Positions 20,786-28,205 of a stretch of 28,913 bases of DNA are shown here, in pieces. The DNA is taken from the IMG/VR virus record IMGVR_UViG_3300031933_000062, positions 1 through 28,913 of that record; one strand, written 5' to 3'. Both the position numbers and the translations under genes were made by a program. Numbering within the stretch: position 1 is the stretch's first letter; the number at the start of each line of letters is the position of its first letter. The stretch is from a virus. Under the pieces are notes generated by a model, which saw only the letters and a program-made list of their open reading frames with translations, was not told the origin of the DNA and ran no database searches.

Positions 20786-22141
20786 ATGTCAATAAAGCAA
20801 TCTGTATTTCAAGAAATAGTTATAGAATCTAATGATAGGTCCCGAAGAGTTGATATCGCTCTGGGATCTGTGATGATTGATTATTATGAAGATATTTTTT
20901 CACCAACTATTACCGCTAAAATAAGAGTTGTAAATACCGGAAATACTGTCGTAGCACCAAATAGTAAAGACACACAAAAACAATCCATTTACAACGGACT
21001 TCCTCTAAGAGGTGGAGAAAGAGTTTCTATAAAAATTGCCGGTAATTCTTCAACGAATCCTGGATTAGATTTTTCTACAGATTCAAAAACTTATCTTTAT
21101 GTATCCAGTATTTCTGATATAATTTCTGAAAATAATACGGAAAGTTTTACATTACACTTAGTATCAAGGGAGGCGATTACAAATGAAACTACAAGAGTGG
21201 CAAAAAAATATTCATTACCCATAAATGAATCGGTATCTAAAATTCTAAATGACGTTCTAAAGGCAAATAAAATTGGTACAATTGATAAAACATCAAATCG
21301 TTATAATTTTATTGGAAATATGAGAAAACCCTTTACAGTATTAACTTGGTTGGCGGCAAAAAGTGTTCCTTCCTCTTCTGATGATAAAACAAGTTCAGTT
21401 TCGGGGCAAGGAACTGCTGGATTTTTCTTTTACCAAACTGTAGATGGATTTCAATTTAGATCGATTGATTTTCTAAGTTCACAACCCAAAAAAACAACAA
21501 TTACTTATAGTGAAGCAACTGTATCTTATGGTGTTGATGGTGAAAGATCTGCCGATCAAAATAATTTTAAAATTCTCAATTATAACACAGAAAGAAATCA
21601 AAATTTAATTGAAAAATTAAGACTAGGTTCTTATGCCTGTCATAGAGTATTCTTTAATCCTCTTTATGGAACAATTACGTCTCCTGGAAAAACAGATTTT
21701 AAACTATCGCAGTATAAAAATAAAACGATAAATCTAGGACAAGAAGAACTTAAATTGCCAAATATTAATGATAATTCTTCAGTAAATCTTGGAGATATTC
21801 CATCCAGAATTATTACCGGAATATTGGATATTGGTACTGTAGAAGTTGGAGTTTCAACAGCAGCAAATGCTGACCCTATGGAGCACCAATCTCAGGCATT
21901 AATGAGATATAATTTTTTATTCACCCAATCATTAAATGTGATGATTCCATCTAATACAAATTTAAGGGCAGGTGATAAGATTGAATGTTTGTTCCCTAGA
22001 ATCACAAGAGGTTCTGCTACGGAATATGATACTGAAACAAGTGGTCTATATATGATTAAAGAACTTTGTCATCATTTTGATGCTAATAACTCATATACAT
22101 CATTAAAATTAATAAGAGACACTTTTGGAATTAAAAAATAA
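20786..22141 (+). CDS. 27: Baseplate hub protein gp27
   Basis: A 451-residue protein (T4 gp27 is 391). SIKQSVFQEIVIESNDRSRRVDIALGSVMIDYYEDIFSPTITAKIRV (pieces at residues 2-48) is the recognisable start, then LPLRGGERVSIKI and the C-terminal NVMIPSNTNLRAGDKIECLFPRI (pieces near residues 390-412), as in gp27/VgrG-N hub proteins. It forms the trimeric hub ring that links the tail tube to the spike gp5. The ATG lies directly after the previous stop. Confidence 0.9.
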   Translation: MSIKQSVFQEIVIESNDRSRRVDIALGSVMIDYYEDIFSPTITAKIRVVNTGNTVVAPNSKDTQKQSIYNGLPLRGGERVSIKIAGNSSTNPGLDFSTDSKTYLYVSSISDIISENNTESFTLHLVSREAITNETTRVAKKYSLPINESVSKILNDVLKANKIGTIDKTSNRYNFIGNMRKPFTVLTWLAAKSVPSSSDDKTSSVSGQGTAGFFFYQTVDGFQFRSIDFLSSQPKKTTITYSEATVSYGVDGERSADQNNFKILNYNTERNQNLIEKLRLGSYACHRVFFNPLYGTITSPGKTDFKLSQYKNKTINLGQEELKLPNINDNSSVNLGDIPSRIITGILDIGTVEVGVSTAANADPMEHQSQALMRYNFLFTQSLNVMIPSNTNLRAGDKIECLFPRITRGSATEYDTETSGLYMIKELCHHFDANNSYTSLKLIRDTFGIKK

Positions 22142-24217
22142 ATGTTAGATCAATCACTACTTCAAAGTCATTTTATTGGTAGAGACGGATTCCGTTGGTG
22201 GATAGGGCAGGTTGCGCCAGAAGAAGTTCAGAAGCAACTCAATAAAGATGGATGGGGAAATAGAGTTAAGGTTCGTATTCTAGGATACCACCCAGAAGAC
22301 GTAAATGAATTACCAAATGAAGATCTTCCCTGGGCTCAAATTCTTTTATCCACATCTGCTGGATCTGGCGCATCTCAATATGCAACAAGTCATACAGTAA
22401 GACCGAGTGATGTTGTATTTGGATTTTTTCTGGACGGAGATAACGCTCAAATCCCCGTGATCGCAGGGTGTTTTGGAAGAACAAGTCAATACACAGATGA
22501 AGAATATAAATTTCCATTCGTTCCTTTTACAGGATTCACAACACGAATCCAAAATGATGGATCTAGAGTAGAAGCAGGTCAAACAAACGAACAGACAAGA
22601 ACGGCACAAACAACTCCTAGTCCTCTACCACCACAAATTGCAAATAGTATTGGCGCACTTCCTCAGTTTGGTGGAGATGGAGATATAATCCAATTTGCGA
22701 CAACAAAACCCGGTTCCAAGATGGAAAAAATTTCCACAGAACTGGAAAATGCGATTAAGTATCTACAGGACCTAAAATCATTTCCAAATCTGGCACAAGA
22801 ATGGATTGATGCTAGAGTCGAAGAATTATGCGAACAGATCTCTCAAAAAATACAGGGGATTAGCACGGAAATAGTTTCGGGAGTTGTGAATGGTACTTAT
22901 GAGAAATTAGAACCAGCTTTACAACAAGGTGTGGCACAAGTATATGACGCAGCAAAAGCGGCGGCACAATCGCAAGGTGAATCTACGTCACATTTAGCGG
23001 GAGTAGAAGCGCAGAAGGCAACAATTGAACCCATAAAACAATTACAAAAACTAATTCCCTGTTTAATTGCGAGCATTATAGAAAGTCTTGGGGGACTTAT
23101 AAGTGATATGGTCTGTGCCTTGTTGAAGAATGTTGCGAATGTTGTGTCTTGCGTCATCGACCAATTTCTTGGAGGATTACTCAACGGAATTATTGATTTA
23201 ATCATAGCAGGAATGTCCGCTGTTCTTGGAGCACTTTCTTTTATCTTAAGTTTTAGTAATTTTAATCTTGAAGATTCTATAAGAGAACTTGCCGGAGGTC
23301 TTCTTGGTATTCCAACGTCACTCAATTGTGGAGAAGAAGAACCGGATCTTGGTGTTGAGAAATGGATGATTGGTTATGGACCAATTCAATCCTCATCGTT
23401 TGATATAAATGCTATTTTGGATCTTGCAAATAATGCTAAATCAATTGTAGATACGGTGACCGAAAATCCATTATCACCCCTTGAAAGTATCATAGGACCT
23501 CTCGATTTCTTAAATCCCGCAATTAGTGACCCGAACTTTATTGGTAGTGGATTGAGTAATTGTTTTGGTGGAATACCAACAGTATGTAATCCTCCATCGA
23601 TTAATATTTTTGGTGGCGGTGGTATTGGGGCATCGGCACTTCCAATCTTTGGGTCAATTAGTGGAGATACCGGAAGTATTATTGGAGCAATTCTTACATC
23701 CGGCGGTTCTGGTTATAACTATCCACCATTCGTATCAATTACTGATAATTGTGGAAAAGGATATGGTGCCGTGGCTCAATCTATCATCGAGAACGGGCAG
23801 GTTGTGGCAATTGTAATGAATTCTGATGGTGAAGGTTATACATTAGGAAACCAACCACAAGTTGGTGATATTATTGGTACTGATGGTGGTACTGATGGTG
23901 ATACTAGTACTGGGGATACCAATACTACACTCACGGACCAACAGAATATCACGATTTCTAATGTCTTAATTATAAATCCAGGGTACAACTATCAACCTGA
24001 AGATACCGTAACCGACAACTTTGGAAATGAATATGATGTTGTGATTGATAATGGATCAATCGTTAGTATTACTCCAATAAATATTAGTGACATTACAGAT
24101 TTACCAATACTTAGAGTGGTAAGTAAAACTGGTTCTGGAGCAAAATTAAAACCAGTATTTGGATTTAGAACTTCATTCCAGGGTGAAATAAAACAAGTTA
24201 TTGATTGTGTGGTATAA
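22142..24217 (+). CDS. 5: Baseplate hub spike protein gp5, without lysozyme domain
   Basis: A 691-residue protein. Residues about 10-120 are the gp5 OB-fold (DGFRWWIGQVAP, WGNRVKVRILGYHPED, DNAQIPVIAGCFG). No T4 lysozyme-like domain follows. Instead there is an Ala-rich helical region (about 230-320), hydrophobic segments (SCVIDQFLGGLLNGIIDLII), and two or more beta repeats of the GSGYNYPP / GEGYTLGNQP / PGYNYQPED type (about 520-650). The needle beta-helix is encoded by the next gene. So the T4 gp5 functions seem split: OB domain here, needle at 24220, hydrolase at 18716. Confidence 0.85.
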   Translation: MLDQSLLQSHFIGRDGFRWWIGQVAPEEVQKQLNKDGWGNRVKVRILGYHPEDVNELPNEDLPWAQILLSTSAGSGASQYATSHTVRPSDVVFGFFLDGDNAQIPVIAGCFGRTSQYTDEEYKFPFVPFTGFTTRIQNDGSRVEAGQTNEQTRTAQTTPSPLPPQIANSIGALPQFGGDGDIIQFATTKPGSKMEKISTELENAIKYLQDLKSFPNLAQEWIDARVEELCEQISQKIQGISTEIVSGVVNGTYEKLEPALQQGVAQVYDAAKAAAQSQGESTSHLAGVEAQKATIEPIKQLQKLIPCLIASIIESLGGLISDMVCALLKNVANVVSCVIDQFLGGLLNGIIDLIIAGMSAVLGALSFILSFSNFNLEDSIRELAGGLLGIPTSLNCGEEEPDLGVEKWMIGYGPIQSSSFDINAILDLANNAKSIVDTVTENPLSPLESIIGPLDFLNPAISDPNFIGSGLSNCFGGIPTVCNPPSINIFGGGGIGASALPIFGSISGDTGSIIGAILTSGGSGYNYPPFVSITDNCGKGYGAVAQSIIENGQVVAIVMNSDGEGYTLGNQPQVGDIIGTDGGTDGDTSTGDTNTTLTDQQNITISNVLIINPGYNYQPEDTVTDNFGNEYDVVIDNGSIVSITPINISDITDLPILRVVSKTGSGAKLKPVFGFRTSFQGEIKQVIDCVV

Positions 24218-24219
24218 AA

Positions 24220-24783
24220 ATGACTAGAGAAGCAAATTGGGAAGGAAGAACTTATTGGAAACGGGGACCTGACTACGGAACAGATGTTAAAAATCCACAG
24301 TTAGGATTGGATGGTCCTGATGTTTATACTACATACTGTGTTACCACCGACAAGGATATTAATATACAGAGTTTAAGTGATGGCAGTGGAACGTTTAAGA
24401 TTTCTAATGATCGCTCAATTCAAATTACTGCAGGGCAAAAAAATTCTGGCGGAGGAGTGGATATTCTAATTACCGGTAAGAATGGCGATATAACAATCAC
24501 GGCAGAAAAAAATGGTAATATCAAAATCCGAGGAAAAAATATCATTATTGATGCCGATGAAAATATTAATTTGACCGCAGGTAGAAATGTAAATATTAAG
24601 GCCGGTTCTCGTTTTGTAATTCAATCAAATCAGGCAGATTGTGTAGCAAAGACTGGTAATCTTGCTCCTAAAGGAACCTCTACCGGAGAAAAAATATTTC
24701 CTGCCAATTCTCCCTGCGGTGCCGATAATATTGCAAACACTTTCCATGCCGGTGGTACGGTTCAATACGGGGCGATAGCATAG
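24220..24783 (+). CDS. Spike beta-helix (gp5 C-terminal-like) protein
   Basis: A 187-residue protein from the ATG at 24220, two bases after the gp5 stop; an in-frame ATG at 24205 lies inside gp5 and is rejected. The N-terminus TREANWEGRTYWKRGPDYGT is an adaptor. Residues about 85-140 are regular short beta repeats (GDITITAEKNGNIKIRGKN, ADENINLTAGRNVNIKAGS) as in the triple beta-helix needle of T4 gp5 and VgrG proteins. The rest (CVAKTGNLAPKG, FPANSPCGAD) may cap it. It probably forms the cell-puncturing needle with gp5. Confidence 0.75.
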   Translation: MTREANWEGRTYWKRGPDYGTDVKNPQLGLDGPDVYTTYCVTTDKDINIQSLSDGSGTFKISNDRSIQITAGQKNSGGGVDILITGKNGDITITAEKNGNIKIRGKNIIIDADENINLTAGRNVNIKAGSRFVIQSNQADCVAKTGNLAPKGTSTGEKIFPANSPCGADNIANTFHAGGTVQYGAIA

Positions 24784-24787
24784 TCAT

Positions 24788-25501
24788 ATGGCAGACAAGA
24801 CATATCTAGATAATTCAATAAACTTTAATCAACCTCCAGTTTGCTGGCAGGGTCTTGAAGTTTATCCCGGAAATGGTGCCGCTTCTAATCTTTATGGAAC
24901 TCTGAATGTAATCAAAAATCCAAAAGAACTCATTACTCCTGATATTAATACTGATGGTAATGTGAATGTTAAGAAGAGTGTGAATGTTAAAATAGATGTT
25001 AATGTAGAGGGGGATACTAATGTAAGTGGTGATATTAGTGTGGATGGAAATATTAACGCAGACGGGCAAATTGTTTCGCAAACACAAGTTACAGCTAGTG
25101 GTACTACTCTAACCTCAAGAAAACCTTTTGATATTCCTCATCCAAATAAAAAAGGATGGAGACTTCGCCATGTTTGCTTAGAGGGTCCTGAATCTGGAGT
25201 TTACTTTAGAGGAAGAATCAAAAATAAAACTGAAATTGATTTGCCTAATTATTGGAAAGATCTTGTGGATATTGATAGTATTACTGTAAATTTAACTTCT
25301 ATAGGATCTCATCAAGATGTGATTGTAAATACATGGAATGAAGATAAAGTATATTTACAGTCTAAAGAAGGTTTGCCAATTGACTGTTTTTATTACATTT
25401 GTGCCGAAAGAATAGACGGTGAAAAATTAATCGTTGAATATGAGGGAACTTCAATTAATGATTATCCAGGCGATAATACAATTTACAGTATTAATAAGTA
25501 G
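24788..25501 (+). CDS. Virion fibre or spike protein with beta repeats
   Basis: A 237-residue protein. Residues about 48-95 are a ladder of short V/I-x-V repeats (DGNVNVKKSVNVKIDVNVEG and so on), a small beta-helix. The C-terminal half opens with SRKPFDIPHPNKKGWRLRHV and CLEGPESGVYFRGR (about residues 109-143), a motif I know from the ends of many cyanophage fibre and baseplate proteins. Placement after the spike genes suggests a tail tip or short fibre part. The exact role is not readable from sequence. Confidence 0.65.
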   Translation: MADKTYLDNSINFNQPPVCWQGLEVYPGNGAASNLYGTLNVIKNPKELITPDINTDGNVNVKKSVNVKIDVNVEGDTNVSGDISVDGNINADGQIVSQTQVTASGTTLTSRKPFDIPHPNKKGWRLRHVCLEGPESGVYFRGRIKNKTEIDLPNYWKDLVDIDSITVNLTSIGSHQDVIVNTWNEDKVYLQSKEGLPIDCFYYICAERIDGEKLIVEYEGTSINDYPGDNTIYSINK

Positions 25502-25513
25502 GAGGAAATTTTA
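25500..25513 (+). promoter_or_regulatory. Unusually strong Shine-Dalgarno sequence
   Basis: AGGAGGA at 25500-25506, seven bases before the fibre ATG. Most other genes here have weak or no such element, so this gene is set up for independent, strong translation. Confidence 0.8.
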
Positions 25514-26773
25514 ATGGCAAAAAATTATTATTATATTGATGACGCTACCGCTCAGGGACCAAACACTTTATTGGCAATTGCGAATGAATCCGCAAGATTT
25601 GGTATTGGAGCAACAACTAGTATTGATTCGATTTCTCTTAATGGCGGACCATTAGCAGGATTTCGTAACTTAGCCATAAACGGAAACTTTGATATCTGGC
25701 AACGAGGTACTACAACTACTGGCACTGTGGGAGTAGTTGGACCCTTCCGTGTAGCTGATAGATGGGCTTCTGGTATAAATCCATCAGCACCAGCATACTC
25801 ACCATCTGGATCATTCACAGTCTCACAACGAAATTGTACTTCAACTGAATTTTCTTATTTTAACGCATCTTATTATCAAAGATTAACTCATACTAATGTT
25901 AATTTTGGTACAAATCTCAATACTTTAGTGAATGATGCCGCATCTTCAGTATTGGCAATTCAAGGAATTGAAAATGCGTTTTCTGTGCTAGGGAAAACAT
26001 TAACTCTTTCATTCTGGGCCCGGGCATCGACTTCTACAAAAATACTTTCAGAACAACAAATACACTCTTTAACATCTCCAGTTTGGACTCCTACGATATG
26101 TAAAACATTTGATCTTACGACGACTTGGCAAAAGTTCACTCATACTTATACTATGCCAACATATTCGCAGGTGATTGCTGCCGGATATAATCCTAGTACA
26201 GTTGATGTAAGTTTAACTAATCCAACATATACTCCAATCGGAGAGTCTGCAACTCTTCCATTAGTTGATTGGCTCTTCCAAATTGATATAAAACCAGCAT
26301 GGTCTTTGAGTGAATGGAGAAGACATGGTAATGCTTATTCAGGTTCTCGTCCTTCAGGATTTGAAGGTACGGAACAGACCTTGACGGAAATGCAAAATAT
26401 GAATAATAGTTTTATTGCGAATGGGTATTATGACATCGCTCAAATACAATTGGAGCCGGGTCCGGTTGCGTCATCTTTTGAACTGCGTCCAAGAACAATA
26501 GAACGTAAATTATGTGAAAGGTATTATTATTCGGCGTCTGGACAGGGGTATTGGTTCTTTCCGGCATCCACGAACGATCCAAATGGAAAATGTAACGTTA
26601 TGTTCAAGCAATCTATGCGGATAGTTCCTACATGCACGGCAACTGTAAGTAGTAGTGGAACTCCTTCTGTAACTTTTGACTCAGTTACTACAGATGGAGT
26701 AACTATAGCTTTGCAAAGTTGGGGAAATCTTGCTGCTCAACTTCAGAGTCTTACTGCCACCGCCGAACTGTAA
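25514..26773 (+). CDS. Tail fibre-like carbohydrate-binding protein
   Basis: A 419-residue protein. After a short adaptor, LAGFRNLAINGNFDIWQRGT (about residues 47-66) starts a jelly-roll-type module with FSVLGKTLTLSFWARAST and a closing IAQIQLEPGPVASSFELRPR (about 309-328), then KLCERYYY and a C-terminal beta domain. This 'NGNFDIWQRG ... QLEPG..ASSFELRP' layout recurs in phage tail fibre and receptor-binding proteins. It probably binds a host surface glycan. Its strong ribosome site and position at the end of the tail cluster fit an exchangeable host-range module (inference). Confidence 0.75.
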   Translation: MAKNYYYIDDATAQGPNTLLAIANESARFGIGATTSIDSISLNGGPLAGFRNLAINGNFDIWQRGTTTTGTVGVVGPFRVADRWASGINPSAPAYSPSGSFTVSQRNCTSTEFSYFNASYYQRLTHTNVNFGTNLNTLVNDAASSVLAIQGIENAFSVLGKTLTLSFWARASTSTKILSEQQIHSLTSPVWTPTICKTFDLTTTWQKFTHTYTMPTYSQVIAAGYNPSTVDVSLTNPTYTPIGESATLPLVDWLFQIDIKPAWSLSEWRRHGNAYSGSRPSGFEGTEQTLTEMQNMNNSFIANGYYDIAQIQLEPGPVASSFELRPRTIERKLCERYYYSASGQGYWFFPASTNDPNGKCNVMFKQSMRIVPTCTATVSSSGTPSVTFDSVTTDGVTIALQSWGNLAAQLQSLTATAEL

Positions 26774-26779
26774 TCAGCC

Positions 26780-27217
26780 ATGTATCAACTAACCACAAGC
26801 ACCAATATCAAGCGCCTCTCTGATTGTGCGTTCATCCCTAATGACCCCCGCAATCGAGACTACAGGGAATATTTAGACTGGCTCGATGAGGGCAACACTC
26901 CTTTACCTGCACCACCTCCACCACCTCCACCACCAAACTACCTCTCTTTCTGGGATACATTACTATTCAGTAGCGTATATGCCTCCATTCGCACACAGAG
27001 TTTCACCAGTTTGCCGATGAATACTCTTGCGACCGAGTTTATCGCTTTAATTGGTGACGCAAAAGCAGGTCGCCCCAATACTGTTGCCATTCAATCCAGT
27101 ATGAGTGCCATTTTCGGCACCGGCACTTTCACTAATGATGATGTGGAAGAGTTTAATAATATATTGACGGCTGGGCATCTTAATGATATTTACAGTTTAA
27201 GCATCCCATCCCCTTGA
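26780..27217 (+). CDS. Tail fibre assembly chaperone-like protein
   Basis: A 145-residue protein. The start (MYQLTTSTNIKRLSDCAFIP, then NRDYREYLDWLDEGNTPLPA) resembles small phage proteins encoded just after fibre genes, whose first half reads 'Ip.dp.N.dy.eYl.WlaeGntp.pa'. A run of eight prolines (about residues 45-52) separates a helical C-terminal half (LATEFIALIGDAKAGRPNTV). It is probably a chaperone for the preceding fibre. Codon use is richer in GC than in the core tail genes. The last codons overlap the next promoter's -35. Confidence 0.55.
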   Translation: MYQLTTSTNIKRLSDCAFIPNDPRNRDYREYLDWLDEGNTPLPAPPPPPPPPNYLSFWDTLLFSSVYASIRTQSFTSLPMNTLATEFIALIGDAKAGRPNTVAIQSSMSAIFGTGTFTNDDVEEFNNILTAGHLNDIYSLSIPSP

Positions 27218-27242
27218 CACCTGCCCCAGAATGCCCTATAAT
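27214..27242 (+). promoter_or_regulatory. Consensus sigma70 promoter
   Basis: TTGACA at 27214-27219, 17 bases, TATAAT at 27237-27242. The -35 contains the TGA stop of the 26780 gene. It drives two small genes and possibly the tRNAs, so early expression is expected beside late tail genes. Confidence 0.9.
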
Positions 27243-27270
27243 ACCAAGGTAATCAAAAAAACCGCTCCCG

Positions 27271-27456
27271 ATGCCCGCTGAAGAAGTCCTGACCCGCTGT
27301 GTTGTTGATACTCTCGCTCGTAAGTTTTATCTTTATTCAAGTGAAGGTGGCGAACGAACCGTTGAGTGTCAAAGTATGAACCAGTTTATGAATGTACTGG
27401 AAGTTGTTCGCAATCAGGTAAGTGATGATTGCCTAGCATATACTAGTCCTCTTTGA
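27271..27456 (+). CDS. Small hypothetical protein
   Basis: A 61-residue protein (MPAEEVLTRCVVDTLARKFY, then SEGGERTVECQSMNQFMNVL). It looks beta-rich first, helical after. It is the first gene after a consensus promoter, leader about 22 nt. I know similar short proteins in cyanophages but none with a function. Confidence 0.65.
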   Translation: MPAEEVLTRCVVDTLARKFYLYSSEGGERTVECQSMNQFMNVLEVVRNQVSDDCLAYTSPL

Positions 27457-27459
27457 CAA

Positions 27460-27645
27460 ATGGAAATGTTTACGGTAGAAGAATTTCAAGAAGACTTCGA
27501 TAATCTACTAGAAAGAGTAGAGAATGGCGAGTCCTTCTTAATTAAAAGCGAAAACGGAGATGCTATGTTAATTCCTTATGGTGAGTACATGGAAGATGAC
27601 GACCTTCTTATACGAATACACACAGACCACGAAGAAGGTTGTTGA
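27460..27645 (+). CDS. Phd/YefM-like small protein (possible orphan antitoxin)
   Basis: A 61-residue protein. MFTVEEFQEDFDNLLERVEN followed by GESFLIKSENGDAMLIPYGEYM fits the N-terminal DNA-binding fold of Phd/YefM antitoxins (pattern: 'vs..e.r.nl..ll..v..ge.v.it..g.pvavlvp...y'). The C-terminus (DDDLLIRIHTDHEEGC) is short and acidic, where antitoxins neutralise their toxin. No toxin gene is next to it. The start may be 27460 or the ATG at 27466. It could bind DNA as a regulator or counter a host toxin; both are inference. Confidence 0.6.
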   Translation: MEMFTVEEFQEDFDNLLERVENGESFLIKSENGDAMLIPYGEYMEDDDLLIRIHTDHEEGC

Positions 27646-27669
27646 GTCAAGGCAACCTATGAGTCTTAT

Positions 27670-27691
27670 AAGTTGCTTCAAGGCAACTTTT
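27670..27691 (+). terminator. Probable terminator after the Phd-like gene
   Basis: AAGTTGC (27670-27676) / GCAACTT (27683-27689), six-base loop, then TT. The U run is short. CAAGGCAAC occurs twice nearby (27648, 27679), so the stem strand could pair with either copy. Confidence 0.5.
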
Positions 27692-27693
27692 AT

Positions 27694-27781
27694 GCGAGTG
27701 AGACTTGGTAGTCAGGGGAGTCTTATAAACTCTTTGCCCCAGATTAGGGCCTTTGAGGCGGATCGTAACCGCCCACTCGTA
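27694..27781 (+). tRNA. tRNA-like gene with long variable arm (class II), identity uncertain
   Basis: An 88-base cloverleaf: acceptor GCGAGTG / CACTCGT (first pair G-U) plus A73; D arm GAC-TTGGTA-GTC with the expected GG; anticodon stem GGAGT / ACTCT around the loop CTTATAA; variable hairpin GCCC-CAGATTA-GGGC; T stem GGCGG / CCGCC with the atypical loop ATCGTAA. A long variable arm points to Leu, Ser or Tyr, but the loop centre reads UAU. It may be a degenerate tRNA or a misplaced anticodon. It lies three bases before the tRNA-Met. Confidence 0.5.
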
Positions 27782-27784
27782 TTT

Positions 27785-27856
27785 GCTCGTTTAGCAATCT
27801 AGGAATGCAGCGTTCTCATAAAGCGCCGAAGGTCGGGGCAGAACCGACAACGAGCA
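27785..27856 (+). tRNA. tRNA-Met (CAU)
   Basis: 72 bases: acceptor GCTCGTT / AACGAGC (perfect) with A73, TA at 8-9, D stem GCA / TGC with GG in the loop, anticodon stem GCGTT / AGCGC with the loop CTCATAA (anticodon CAU), five-base variable loop CGAAG, T stem GTCGG / CCGAC. The T loop GGCAGAA departs from TTCRANY, so folding or modification may differ. CAU could also be an Ile2 tRNA if lysidinylated. Confidence 0.75.
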
Positions 27857-27888
27857 CTTGACTATTATATTATAATGGTCTTACATAC

Positions 27889-28159
27889 GCCCGTATAGCC
27901 CAGCGGAAGAGGCAAGAGACTTATGAAAATTGAGCCTCATTTAGGAAACTTTATGAGTGTAATTCCTCAAATTCGGTGAAACCTGTAAAATGGCAATACC
28001 GAGCCAAGCATCACAAGATGAAGGTGTAGAGACTAGACGGGGAACACCTAAACCGAAAGGTATGGTGAAGGTATAGTCCAGACCACAAACCGAAAGGGTA
28101 ATGAAAATTATAGTGGTAAGAAAATCTCTCAAGCGGTGGTTCGAATCCACTTACGGGTA
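27889..28159 (+). tRNA. Intron-containing tRNA, predicted anticodon UAA
   Basis: Exon 1 is 27889-27922 and exon 2 is 28121-28159; spliced they give exactly 73 bases: acceptor GCCCGTA / TACGGGT (first pair G-U), D arm with GCC / GGC, anticodon stem AGAGA / TCTCT around CTTAAAA, a five-base variable loop, and a normal T arm GGTGG-TTCGAAT-CCACT with A73. The intron sits between positions 34 and 35, the site of the cyanobacterial tRNA-Leu(UAA) intron. The anticodon UAA would read leucine UUA, but the short variable loop is not that of a leucine tRNA. TTGACT at 27858 and TATAAT at 27871 lie upstream but are badly spaced. Confidence 0.8.
27923..28120 (+). other. Group I intron (cyanobacterial tRNA type, IC3-like)
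   Basis: 198 bases with all four core elements in order: P (AATTCGGTGAAACC), Q (AATACCGAGCC), R (GTAGAGACTAGACGG) and S (AAGGTATAGTCC). It closely resembles the Anabaena tRNA-Leu intron: AAAATTGAGCC near the start, GTAAG at the end with the terminal G. P1 is the exon CTT with intron GAG, giving the conserved U-G pair at the 5' splice site. It has no internal open frame; an endonuclease gene lies just outside the tRNA. Confidence 0.92.
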
Positions 28160-28162
28160 TGA

Positions 28163-28205
28163 ACCGATAAACTTATATAAATAACTATATAATGCGTTTA
28201 TCGGT
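28163..28205 (+). promoter_or_regulatory. Hairpin with enclosed late promoter controlling the HNH gene
   Basis: Perfect inverted arms ACCGATAAAC (28163-28172) and GTTTATCGGT (28196-28205), 23 bases apart, the second ending at the base before the ATG. TATAAATA at 28176-28183 lies between them; predicted start is near 28189. RNA reading in from the tRNA would fold the start region shut; RNA from the late box lacks the first arm. No separate terminator, unlike modules A-C. Confidence 0.7.

Noticed and set aside
24205-24219. Upstream start for the beta-helix protein
   Set aside because: It would add five residues encoded inside gp5; the ATG at 24220 is in the normal position after the gp5 stop.
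27858-27886. Sigma70 promoter directly before the intron tRNA
   Set aside because: TTGACT and TATAAT are only seven bases apart, and the 17-base position reads TTACAT, a poor -10; co-transcription from 27214 is possible, though a terminator lies between.
27941-28150. Minus-strand open frame across the tRNA intron
   Set aside because: It lies entirely over the intron core and tRNA exon, whose structure explains the sequence.
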